From Mariniphaga sp. (GTDB taxonomy: Bacteria > Bacteroidota > Bacteroidia > Bacteroidales > Prolixibacteraceae), in NCBI GenBank assembly GCA_025355585.1, contig JANXZJ010000079.1:62001-126000 (forward strand): a stretch of DNA of 64,000 nt. The letters are read 5' to 3'. The notes under the pieces were generated by a model. It saw only the letters and a program-made list of their open reading frames with translations, was not told where the DNA came from and did no database searches. Below are positions 39,292-48,298 of this stretch, in pieces (the stretch's first letter is position 1; the number at the start of each line of letters is the position of its first letter). The position numbers and the translations under genes are program-made.

Positions 39292-41013
39292 ATGAGAGTT
39301 GTTTTATTGATTTTAGTACTGTTTGTTGGTTTTTCTTCTGTGCCTTATGCTCAAAACATCCCTGTTAATGATTCATTTACAAGCCCTCTAAATCCTCCGT
39401 TCTTTTTCTCCGGGGATTTTGGCGAATTAAGGACTTCTCATTTTCATTCTGGCCTTGATTACCGTACGCAGGGGCGAACCGGACTGCCTGTGTATGCTGT
39501 TAAGGACGGATATATTTCCAGAATCGGTATCTCTCCTACTGGTTATGGTAACGCGCTATATATGAACCACCCTGACGGAACTTCATCAGTTTACGGCCAT
39601 CTCGAGAGGTTTCAACCCCAACTGCAGGAATACGTTAAAGACAAACAATATGATCGTGAGAGTTTTCAGCTGAATATCACCCTTGCTTCTGGCGAATTTC
39701 ACTTTAAAAAAGGTGAGATCATCGCATGGTCAGGTAATAGCGGAAGCTCAGGTGGTCCGCATCTTCATTTTGAAATCAGGAATACAAAATCTGAAAGAGC
39801 TTATAATCCATTGTTCTACAAATTAGGAATTAAGGACAACAGCGCACCCAAAATAACCGCCTTGTACGTTTACCCGTTGACGGCAAACAGTAACGTGGGT
39901 CAGGACCGGAGCAAAAAAAGGTTTGAAACGATACCTGTGCCAGGTGGATACCGCTTAAAACTAAATCTCCCCATTGGCCTTTTCGGCAAAATAGGTTATG
40001 GAATTCAGGCCGATGATGATTTCAACGGGGTTGGATTAAAAATTGGCATCTATTCCGCTGCTCTGTTTTGCGACGGCCGGCAGGTTTTCGGCTTTAAAAT
40101 GAATAATTTTTCATTCGACGATACACGGTATGCCAATTCACAAGCCGATTTCGAAGAGTATCAAAAATCGCATCACTGGATTCAACGATTATATAAGCAA
40201 CCTGGAAATCGCCTCGATATTTATGATCCGGAGGACAAAAGCGGAGTTCTAAACCTTGATGACGGGAAAGGGCATGAATATGAGATCGTTGTGTCAGACG
40301 CATTTAAAAATAAAACCAGCCTGAAGTTTCATACCACGAGTAAAAAATCATCGTTGCCTGCTAAAAATCAATCTTCCGGTAAACTTTTTCAATATAATCA
40401 ATCCAACGAATTTGAAAATGACAAAATCCGGATCGATATGCCTGCAGGTGCACTGTATGATAACCTTGACTTCGTCTGGAAATCGTCACCTAAGCCTTCG
40501 GGCTGTTATTCAGAATTACACCAGGTAAGTTCAAAGTTTATCCCATTACAGAAACCCTACACACTTTCTATAAAATGTGACTGGATTCCTGATAACTTAA
40601 GAAATAAGGCTTTAATTGTATTGGTTGACCCGGCATCGGGACAGAAATCGGCGGTTGGCGGCGAATATTCGGGCGGATGGGTAACTGCGAAAACAAATCT
40701 TCTGGGAAGTTTTGCTATCGCAATTGACAAAACACCTCCTTCGATTACAGCATTAAGTATTAAGGATAAAAAAACGCTTACAAATCCTTCAAAAATACAG
40801 TTCAAAATTACAGACGATCTTTCGGGAATAAAAACTTATCGCGGTGAAATTGACGGCAATTGGGTGCTCTACGAATATGATGCAAAATCAAAATTGCTTA
40901 CCTACACTTTCGACAAAAGCAGGATGGCTTTCGGAAAATCGCATCTGGTTAGACTGATGGTAACCGACAACCAGGGAAACAGTAATGAATATAAAGCAGT
41001 TATATACAAATGA
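39292..41013 (+). CDS. M23-family metallopeptidase (LysM-less, secreted)
   Basis: HFHSGLDYRTQGRTGLPVYAVKDGYISRI ... NHPDGTSSVYGHLERF ... GSSGGPHLHFEIRNTKSE. Confidence 0.93.
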   Translation: MRVVLLILVLFVGFSSVPYAQNIPVNDSFTSPLNPPFFFSGDFGELRTSHFHSGLDYRTQGRTGLPVYAVKDGYISRIGISPTGYGNALYMNHPDGTSSVYGHLERFQPQLQEYVKDKQYDRESFQLNITLASGEFHFKKGEIIAWSGNSGSSGGPHLHFEIRNTKSERAYNPLFYKLGIKDNSAPKITALYVYPLTANSNVGQDRSKKRFETIPVPGGYRLKLNLPIGLFGKIGYGIQADDDFNGVGLKIGIYSAALFCDGRQVFGFKMNNFSFDDTRYANSQADFEEYQKSHHWIQRLYKQPGNRLDIYDPEDKSGVLNLDDGKGHEYEIVVSDAFKNKTSLKFHTTSKKSSLPAKNQSSGKLFQYNQSNEFENDKIRIDMPAGALYDNLDFVWKSSPKPSGCYSELHQVSSKFIPLQKPYTLSIKCDWIPDNLRNKALIVLVDPASGQKSAVGGEYSGGWVTAKTNLLGSFAIAIDKTPPSITALSIKDKKTLTNPSKIQFKITDDLSGIKTYRGEIDGNWVLYEYDAKSKLLTYTFDKSRMAFGKSHLVRLMVTDNQGNSNEYKAVIYK

Positions 41014-42065
41014 GAACATTAGCGCTTGGCATCATGTCGGGGACATCGCTTGACGGAATCGACATCGCATTATGCCGTTTTACACAGACTGACGACAAAT
41101 GGACCTACGAAATAGTGGAGGCAGAAACAATTGCCTATCCATCCGTGTGGCTCGAAAAGTTAAAGGAAGCCCCTAACCTGAAGGCTGAGGAGTTTTTGAT
41201 GCTGAACGATGAATATGGTTGTTATACTGGTAAACTGATTAATGAATTTCTTAAGGGAAAAGAGTCGCCACAGCTGATTGCCTCCCATGGCCATACGATA
41301 TTCCACCAACCCGGGAAAAAGTTCACCTATCAGTTAGGAAACGGTGCTTCAATTGCTGCTTCAACCCAAATTACAACGGTTAGCGATTTCAGAAGTTTCG
41401 ATGTTGCACTTGGTGGTCAAGGGGCACCGCTTGTTCCAATTGGTGATCAGCTGCTCTTCGCCGAATTCAACTATTGCCTGAACATAGGCGGGTTTGCCAA
41501 TATTTCGTTTGACCAGAATGGTACCCGAATCGCATTTGATGTTTGTCCGACCAACATAGTTTTGAATGAATTGGCACTTCAGAAAGGATTTGCATTCGAT
41601 AAGGATGGTGGTTTGGGGGCTGCTGGAAAAATAAGCGAAACATTGCTTCATGAACTCAACAATCTTGATTTCTACCGTCAAAAATGGCCAAAATCACTGG
41701 GACGTGAATGGATTGAAAATCAAATAATGCCTTTATTATCAGCTTCGGGGCTCTCCATCGAAGATCAGGCAGCCACAATGTACGAACACATCGCATTACA
41801 GATTTCAACTATTATTGGGAATGATGGCAAACTGTTGGCAACCGGTGGCGGATCAAAAAATCGGTTCCTTATCGAACAGTTAAAGCTTAAAACCTCTTGC
41901 CAGATCGTTCTTCCCGACGAAAAATTAATTGACTTCAAAGAGGCGCTCATATTTGCTTTTCTGGGTGTTCTTGCTTTCAATGGCCAGATCAACATTCGTG
42001 CTTCGGTTACAGGGGCAACCCGCGATCACATAGGAGGGATCATTTATAATATGGGCAATAAGTGA
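41010..42065 (+). CDS. anmK: Anhydro-N-acetylmuramic acid kinase
   Basis: MSGTSLDGIDIALCRF; LIASHGHTIFHQPG; LNIGGFANISF; LLATGGGSKNRFLIEQL. Confidence 0.95.
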   Translation: MRTLALGIMSGTSLDGIDIALCRFTQTDDKWTYEIVEAETIAYPSVWLEKLKEAPNLKAEEFLMLNDEYGCYTGKLINEFLKGKESPQLIASHGHTIFHQPGKKFTYQLGNGASIAASTQITTVSDFRSFDVALGGQGAPLVPIGDQLLFAEFNYCLNIGGFANISFDQNGTRIAFDVCPTNIVLNELALQKGFAFDKDGGLGAAGKISETLLHELNNLDFYRQKWPKSLGREWIENQIMPLLSASGLSIEDQAATMYEHIALQISTIIGNDGKLLATGGGSKNRFLIEQLKLKTSCQIVLPDEKLIDFKEALIFAFLGVLAFNGQINIRASVTGATRDHIGGIIYNMGNK

Positions 42066-42163
42066 CAAAACTCATTAAAAAAAGCACTTTATCCATCTGA
42101 TTAAAAAGTTATACCTACAACTTATTTCATATTTTTGTCACAAACTGTATTAATATATTTACA

Positions 42164-43840
42164 ATGTTAAAAAATAGACTGTTATTGATCCTTCCGATAT
42201 TAGTTGCTTTACAGATTTCAACATCTGATGCCTGCACTAATTTCTTGATAACCAGAGGTGCTACAAAGGATGGCTCTACAATGATTACCTATGCCGCTGA
42301 TTCGCATACACTTTACGGAGAGCTTTACTACTGGCCGGCAGCCGATTATGCCGATGGAGCCATGCTCGATGTTGTTGAATGGGATACAGGTAAGTACCTT
42401 GGGAAAATACCACAGGTAAAACATACTTACCAGGTTACAGGAAATATGAATGAGAACCAGGTTGCAATCGGCGAGACAACCTATGGCGGCCGGAAAGAAC
42501 TGGCAACACAAAAAGAAGCCCTTGTTGATTACGGAAGTTTGATATACATCGCATTACAACGTTCAAAAACTGCCCGCGAAGCAATTACGATCATGACCGA
42601 CCTCGTCAAAAATTTTGGTTATGCTTCAAGCGGTGAATCATTTTCAATTGCCGATGCCAATGAGGCCTGGATTCTGGAAATGATCGGTAAAGGTGAAGGA
42701 CAAAAAGGAGCTGTCTGGGTGGCCATGCGCATTCCTGACGGATATATTTCGGGACATGCCAACCAGGCACGTATCACGCGCTTTCCACTGAATGATCCTA
42801 AAAATTGTCTCTACGCCACCGATGTTATCTCATTTGCACGCGAAAAAGGCTGGTTTGAAGGAAAGAACAATGATTTCAGTTTTTCAGACACCTATGCTCC
42901 TGTAGATTTTAGCAGCGCCCGTTTTTGCGACGCCCGTGTTTGGTCAGGCTTTAATAAGGTGAACAAACAAATGAAACAGTACGAGAGCTACGCGATGGGA
43001 AAAGTCACTTATGATGAAAATAAGGTTGCTACCAACCGCATGCCGCTCTGGATTAAACCTGATTCGCTGCTTTCAGTAAAAGACGTAATGAATTTGATGC
43101 GTGACCATTATGAAGGAACGGAACTCGATATGACGAAAGATCCGGGAACCGGTCCATTCGGATCACCATATCGCTGGCGCCCAATGACATGGAAAGTCGA
43201 CTCCGTTTCGTATGTTCATGAACGTGCTATTTCAACCCAGCAAACAGGGTTCTCCTTTGTCGCACAGTGCAGACCTAACCTTCCGAATCCAATTGGCGGA
43301 ATACTCTGGTTTGGCCTCGATGATACCTACCTGACTTGTTATATGCCCATCTATTGCGGAATTAAACAGGTTCCGAAATCGGTTAAGGTCGGCGACGGCG
43401 ATATGCTTACCTGGTCCGACAATTCAGCTTTTTGGGTCTTTAACCAGGTTTCGAACCAGGTTTACACCAGGTACAACGATATGATTGTTGACCTTCAAAA
43501 AGTACAGTCACAACTCGAAAATAAGTTTTTCAATCTTACACCTGTTGTCGATCAGGCTGCATTGGCATTGTGGAACAAAGGGGAAAAAGATCTTGCACTT
43601 CAATACCTCACAGATTACTCTGTAAATCAGGTTGAAACTTCTGTTGCAAAATGGAGAGATCTTGGTCATTTTCTGTTGATTAAATACAAAGACGGAAATG
43701 TAATGATTGAGAAAGATGGCAAATTCGAACGGAACGAATCGGGTATCGTACCTGCTTCACCGCTTCACCCTGCTTATCCTGATTGGTATTACCGTCAGAT
43801 CATTGAAAAAAATAAAGACCATTTCAAGGCTGTGGAATAA
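42164..43840 (+). CDS. C69-family dipeptidase
   Basis: DACTNFLITRGATKDGSTMITYAADSH after a signal peptide; NENQVAIGETTYGGRKEL; SIADANEAWILEMIG. Confidence 0.93.
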   Translation: MLKNRLLLILPILVALQISTSDACTNFLITRGATKDGSTMITYAADSHTLYGELYYWPAADYADGAMLDVVEWDTGKYLGKIPQVKHTYQVTGNMNENQVAIGETTYGGRKELATQKEALVDYGSLIYIALQRSKTAREAITIMTDLVKNFGYASSGESFSIADANEAWILEMIGKGEGQKGAVWVAMRIPDGYISGHANQARITRFPLNDPKNCLYATDVISFAREKGWFEGKNNDFSFSDTYAPVDFSSARFCDARVWSGFNKVNKQMKQYESYAMGKVTYDENKVATNRMPLWIKPDSLLSVKDVMNLMRDHYEGTELDMTKDPGTGPFGSPYRWRPMTWKVDSVSYVHERAISTQQTGFSFVAQCRPNLPNPIGGILWFGLDDTYLTCYMPIYCGIKQVPKSVKVGDGDMLTWSDNSAFWVFNQVSNQVYTRYNDMIVDLQKVQSQLENKFFNLTPVVDQAALALWNKGEKDLALQYLTDYSVNQVETSVAKWRDLGHFLLIKYKDGNVMIEKDGKFERNESGIVPASPLHPAYPDWYYRQIIEKNKDHFKAVE

Positions 43841-43861
43841 CATTCTCCGCCTGATAATTTC

Positions 43862-43898
43862 AAACCCGATGGATTCATTGATTCCATCGGGTTTTTTG
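43862..43898 (+). terminator. Intrinsic terminator after the dipeptidase gene
   Basis: CCCGATGGAttcattgatTCCATCGGGTTTTTT. Confidence 0.92.
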
Positions 43899-44104
43899 TT
43901 TTGAATTTTATCATTGATTTAATTGCGAAAGCGCATATTCATACCATATTTGGACTCTTCAAACTTTTGAAGAAGACAAATACAGTTCAAACCATACCTA
44001 AGGATGTCGGGAAATACAACATTTGTTAAATCTGGCGCTTTATTGCTATTTTCACGCTGCCAAAATGGAGTTCGTTCCGTCTGGTAATTAGAAATTAGTT
44101 GTAT

Positions 44105-44641
44105 ATGAAGCTGAAAACATTTATCCGGACATCTCTTGTAATTGTCACACTATCGATAATCGGCAATATTGCATTCTCAAAGGGCAAAGAGGTTCCATAT
44201 CTGCGTAACGGAATCTCATTTTCGATAGCAGATGGCTGGAAAGTTATTGCAAATGATTCGATTGGTGAAAACGCCTATTACTTTTCGGCAGAGCGGTCAG
44301 GTCTAAAAGCAACAGGTCTGGTTACGGTCACATGGGCAAATAAAATTGAAACTCCCGCGAATACGATGGCGCAACACATGCAAAGTATGAAATCGGCGAA
44401 TATATACCGCAATCCAGGAATCGAATTTGCAACTGTAAATCCCGACACTTTTGCATGCATGAAAGGTGTCAGTTGCCGCTATACAACCTTTGTAAAGGAC
44501 CTAAAACTCGAAGGAGTAATCTATTGCTTCAATTCCTCACAGAAGACAGTGACGGTCTTCTTCCAGACCGGAATTGATGATCAGAAATTGAACGAAAAAG
44601 CATTTGCATTAATCCGGTTGACATTTAACTGCAGGGAATAA
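44105..44641 (+). CDS. Secreted hypothetical protein
   Basis: Signal peptide LKTFIRTSLVIVTLSIIGNIAFSKG; intact ORF, with a decayed 3'-end copy nearby. Confidence 0.75.
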   Translation: MKLKTFIRTSLVIVTLSIIGNIAFSKGKEVPYLRNGISFSIADGWKVIANDSIGENAYYFSAERSGLKATGLVTVTWANKIETPANTMAQHMQSMKSANIYRNPGIEFATVNPDTFACMKGVSCRYTTFVKDLKLEGVIYCFNSSQKTVTVFFQTGIDDQKLNEKAFALIRLTFNCRE

Positions 44642-44661
44642 TTATGGTTCTATAACGGATT

Positions 44662-44889
44662 GTGTGGGTAAATTTTGCAAACGGCCTTCAAATGGCTTAT
44701 GCAATGTGCAGCTGGCTATTGGTCCCGATGCGTCGGGATAGCTGGTATGATAGTGCTAACTGACTGACCCTAATCCTTTAAAAGTTTAGATAATAACTGA
44801 TTTTTTTTAGGAAGCGAATCTGCTCCCGATGTATCGGGACCAGCTACTAATAGCCAGCTGCAATCATTATAAAATCCAATTACCCACAC
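44662..44889. repeat. Nested inverted-repeat (MITE/REPIN-like) element
   Basis: Outer GTGTGGGTAA(A)TT/AATTACCCACAC, inner perfect TGCAGCTGGCTATT (44707-44720)/AATAGCCAGCTGCA (44849-44862), plus two CCCGATGyrTCGGG palindromes. Confidence 0.75.
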
Positions 44890-44985
44890 CAAACGTCATA
44901 GAGCCAGATTCAATTTATCAGGTAGGCTCTCCCTAAAATAAATTTTTTTTGACTTTGCTCCGTCTGATCATTGCGATAACCCCGT

Positions 44986-45071
44986 TGTGTAAGATAAATA
45001 CTACAATGTGTAAGGATTCCCCTACAAGAATTTCAGCATTCCCCTACAAGCATTTAGCAGATATACTACAA
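44986..45071. promoter_or_regulatory. Array of four 21-22 bp units each ending in CTACAA
   Basis: CTACAA at 45001, 45022, 45044 and 45066; first two units share TGTGTAAG, second and third share ATTCCCCTACAAG. Confidence 0.6.
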
Positions 45072-45217
45072 ACCACCTGTTTCATTTTTGATATTTTTAT
45101 CAGGTTAAATTGCTCAAATGTCAAGAAGATGTATCAATTGCAACTTCATTCATATGGAGATGGGACTGAAAATGCGAAGCCTTGGAATAAGTCAAAAATG
45201 GTTAATATACAGAAGTT

Positions 45218-45328
45218 GTGATCTGCGGCTTCCATTCTTCGTGAAAGACAATTATAATTTTCTTCCAAACCGGTATCAGCAATCATAAAATTAACGAATA
45301 AGCATTTGGGTTGTTTAAACAATCCTGC
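45218..45328 (+). pseudogene. Decayed duplicate of the 3' end of the gene at 44105-44641
   Basis: VICGFHSS*KTIIIFFQTGISNHKINE*AFGLF versus VIYCFNSSQKTVTVFFQTGIDDQKLNEKAFALI; two in-frame stops. Confidence 0.88.
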
Positions 45329-45780
45329 GTTTGTCAGGATCGTAAAATATCTACAGTTAAATTTTTTTCCATTCTGTAAAAAATAATTTGTCAGCTGCTA
45401 TAAAATATCTATTTTTACACTTTCATATTTCAATGCGACTAATAATCTTTCTCAAAAACGAATTCCAGAATCCGATGATTGTGATTGAACAGGCGAAGCC
45501 ATAAATATCTGTCATATAATTATATAAATGAGATTAATTGTAATTCTGATTCTAGTATTTTCAAGCTACCTGAAGTTACTCCCGGTTTGAATGACCCACA
45601 GTTAGTTGACGAGGATGATTTTTTTACAGTCATACCTTTCAGCCATTGTATAGTTTTCAGTTTTATTGTGTAAATAAAACATCCTTCCGGTAAATATTTA
45701 TAAATAGTAAGATACAATGGTTGTTTTTATGTTTTTATTCTAATTCTCCGACACAATAAATAACACAAAAAATATAATCT

Positions 45781-46167
45781 ATGAGGTACAAAATTTTAGT
45801 CATTGATGACGAGAAGAGCATCCGGCTACTTCTCGATAATTTTCTATCCAAAAGTTACGATGTCATCTGTAAAAGTGATGGAATTGAGGCGCTTGAATGG
45901 ATGGAGGGTAATCTTCCGGACCTGATTATTTGCGACTTGCAAATGCCAAACATGGATGGATATCTGTTTGTAGAAAAGGTTCGCCAGAGAGGTTTTACGA
46001 AACACACGCCTGTCATTATGTTATCAGGTGTTGAAAGCAGTAAAGAGCGAATTAAATGTTACAGGCTAGGAGCTCAGGATTTTTTAGCTAAGCCATTCAA
46101 TCCTGAAGAGTTAGGCGAGTTAATAATGAAAAACCTGTTTCCTGTTCATTATGCATTAAAATGGTAA
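45781..46167 (+). CDS. Stand-alone response-regulator receiver protein
   Basis: ILVIDDEKSIRLLL, LIICDLQMPNMDG, PVIMLSG, DFLAKPF: all canonical receiver residues present. Confidence 0.95.
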   Translation: MRYKILVIDDEKSIRLLLDNFLSKSYDVICKSDGIEALEWMEGNLPDLIICDLQMPNMDGYLFVEKVRQRGFTKHTPVIMLSGVESSKERIKCYRLGAQDFLAKPFNPEELGELIMKNLFPVHYALKW

Positions 46168-46230
46168 CCATTTCTGCCCGCCAATATTTTGCAAATACTA
46201 TAATTTCAATATTTTGCATTAAGAATTAAC

Positions 46231-47436
46231 ATGGAAAATTTATTAAAAATTCTTTATATCGGCCGCTCTACAGAAGGGAGTAATGACCTGAGGGCTCATA
46301 ACGATGTTTCTGTTATTCACAAGTCGAATGCATTGGAAGCGTTTAATTATCTCAAATCGGGAAATACACCGGATGCTGTACTATCAGAAATGGCAATATC
46401 GGGTGGTGACGGTTTTGAGATGCATCAATGGCTTCGCGACAGACCTGAATATGACCGTGTTGCCTTTATCCTTGTTGATTATGAATTCAAGGAAGATTTG
46501 TTTAAAATGGCTTTTACAAGCCGGGTTGACGATTTCTTCGTCCTTCCGATGCCATCAGCCGAAAAAATGGTTGGGCGAATCAGATTTTTAGTTGAATTCC
46601 GTAATAAATACTCGTTTGTACCTTTTGTAAATAACGATCTTCAGGATGTTAAATATGCCATGCCCTTGTCGAAGCGGATGTTTGATTTGCTGGTTGCCAT
46701 CTCTGCATTAATTGTTCTTTCACCCATCTTATTGCTGATCGTACTGGCAATCCGTCTTGAATCGAAAGGAAAAGTCTACTATATTTCGAAAAGAGTCGGG
46801 CGTGAACCATTCGATTTCTATAAATTACGTTCCATGAGGGTTGGTGCCGATAAGGAATTGAACAAACTTGCCAAAGATAAAAATCAGTATGCAACCGCTT
46901 CAGTACAGTCCGAAATCGACTTTTCGAAGCCTTGTCCGGTCTGTGCCAAATTGACCGAAGAGAAAAGCTGCTCCCCTATTCTTCACATTGGCCCTCATAA
47001 AATCTGTGACTACTGGTACAATACCCAGAAAAGAGAGGTTGCTAAAACAAAATCGGCTTTTATAAAAATAGTCGACGATCCGCGAATCACCAAGGTAGGA
47101 AAGTTCATTCGCAATACCAGTATTGATGAACTGCCGCAACTAATTAATGTAATTAAAGGCGATATGTCCATTGTTGGAAACCGGCCATTACCCGTTTACG
47201 AGGCAGAGTTATTAACCCGGGGTTTGCTTTCAAAACGGTTTCTTGCACCTGCAGGAATAACTGGTTTGTGGCAGGTTGAACTGCGCGGGAAAGGCGGAGT
47301 AATGTCGGAAGACGAAAGAATGAGGCTTGATAATGAATATGCTGACCACTTTATTGGAAATAACTATTCGTTCTGGTACGATCTTAAATTAATACTACGG
47401 ACGGTTCCGGCACTGTTTCAGAAAGACACCGTTTAA
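46231..47436 (+). CDS. Pseudo-receiver domain fused to polyprenyl-phosphate sugar phosphotransferase
   Basis: Receiver-like N-domain without catalytic residues; C-domain KRMFDLLVAISALIVLSPILLLI ... VYYISKRVGREPFDFYKLRSM ... NTSIDELPQLINVIKGDMSIVGNRP. Confidence 0.92.
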   Translation: MENLLKILYIGRSTEGSNDLRAHNDVSVIHKSNALEAFNYLKSGNTPDAVLSEMAISGGDGFEMHQWLRDRPEYDRVAFILVDYEFKEDLFKMAFTSRVDDFFVLPMPSAEKMVGRIRFLVEFRNKYSFVPFVNNDLQDVKYAMPLSKRMFDLLVAISALIVLSPILLLIVLAIRLESKGKVYYISKRVGREPFDFYKLRSMRVGADKELNKLAKDKNQYATASVQSEIDFSKPCPVCAKLTEEKSCSPILHIGPHKICDYWYNTQKREVAKTKSAFIKIVDDPRITKVGKFIRNTSIDELPQLINVIKGDMSIVGNRPLPVYEAELLTRGLLSKRFLAPAGITGLWQVELRGKGGVMSEDERMRLDNEYADHFIGNNYSFWYDLKLILRTVPALFQKDTV

Positions 47437-47458
47437 ATCCCTTTATTAATAAATCTGC

Positions 47459-48298
47459 TTGTGTTGGCATATTCTGACAATATATTCTGCTCAAAAGGTT
47501 CGGTACACATTATGCAAATCTCCTAAACATTTTCCCTTGATACACCGATTTCAAATACTGATACTTATTTTCGTCCTTCTGATCATTCGATTTCAGGCAT
47601 CTGCTCAGGAGACCAAAGAATTTGATCTGTTAAAAGATGACATTGAATTGATGCTTCCCCCGTTGGAAACCATCATTGATTCTGCACTTGTTCACAATCC
47701 GAATGTAAGATTCAGAGATTTGCAGATTGATGTCAATGGATACAAATTAAAGGCAGATCGCTCGCAGTGGACCCGAAATCTTGGAATTCAGGCCGATGCC
47801 CGGTATGGAACTTTCGACAACTTTTCAACGAATACAGCAGAAGGCCAAAATCCGGCTTTATTTGCAACAAAAACAAACCAATTAAATTATGGAGCCGGTA
47901 CATTTTTAAAGTTTCCATTATTTGACATCGTAAACCGAAAGAATGAGATCAGGCTCGCCAAAGCTGAACTGGAGCAGGCGAAGAGCTTTTCTCAGGCTCA
48001 GCGAAATGAATTGCGCCAGGCAGTAATCAAACAATACAATGATGTAATTCTCAAACAACGATTGTTAAAAATAAAGTCAAAATATTCCGAAACAACCAGA
48101 ATTAACCTCGAAATGGTTGAAAAAGAGTTCTTAAACGGAATTATTTCAGTAACAGAATATGCTCGTATTACCGGCATCTTCTCGACCAGTGAAGCCGATT
48201 TTGAAAGTTCCAGAATGGATTTTCGCACTGCCTATATGATCCTGGAGGAGATTGTCGGCATCAAATTTAACCTAACCAAAAAATTAAGCCATAAATGA
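47459..48298 (+). CDS. TolC-family-like outer membrane/periplasmic protein (short, 279 aa; start uncertain)
   Basis: Signal peptide then LETIIDSALVHNPNVRFRDLQIDVNGYKLKADRSQWTRNLGIQADARYG, heptad-rich helices. Confidence 0.75.
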   Translation: MCWHILTIYSAQKVRYTLCKSPKHFPLIHRFQILILIFVLLIIRFQASAQETKEFDLLKDDIELMLPPLETIIDSALVHNPNVRFRDLQIDVNGYKLKADRSQWTRNLGIQADARYGTFDNFSTNTAEGQNPALFATKTNQLNYGAGTFLKFPLFDIVNRKNEIRLAKAELEQAKSFSQAQRNELRQAVIKQYNDVILKQRLLKIKSKYSETTRINLEMVEKEFLNGIISVTEYARITGIFSTSEADFESSRMDFRTAYMILEEIVGIKFNLTKKLSHK

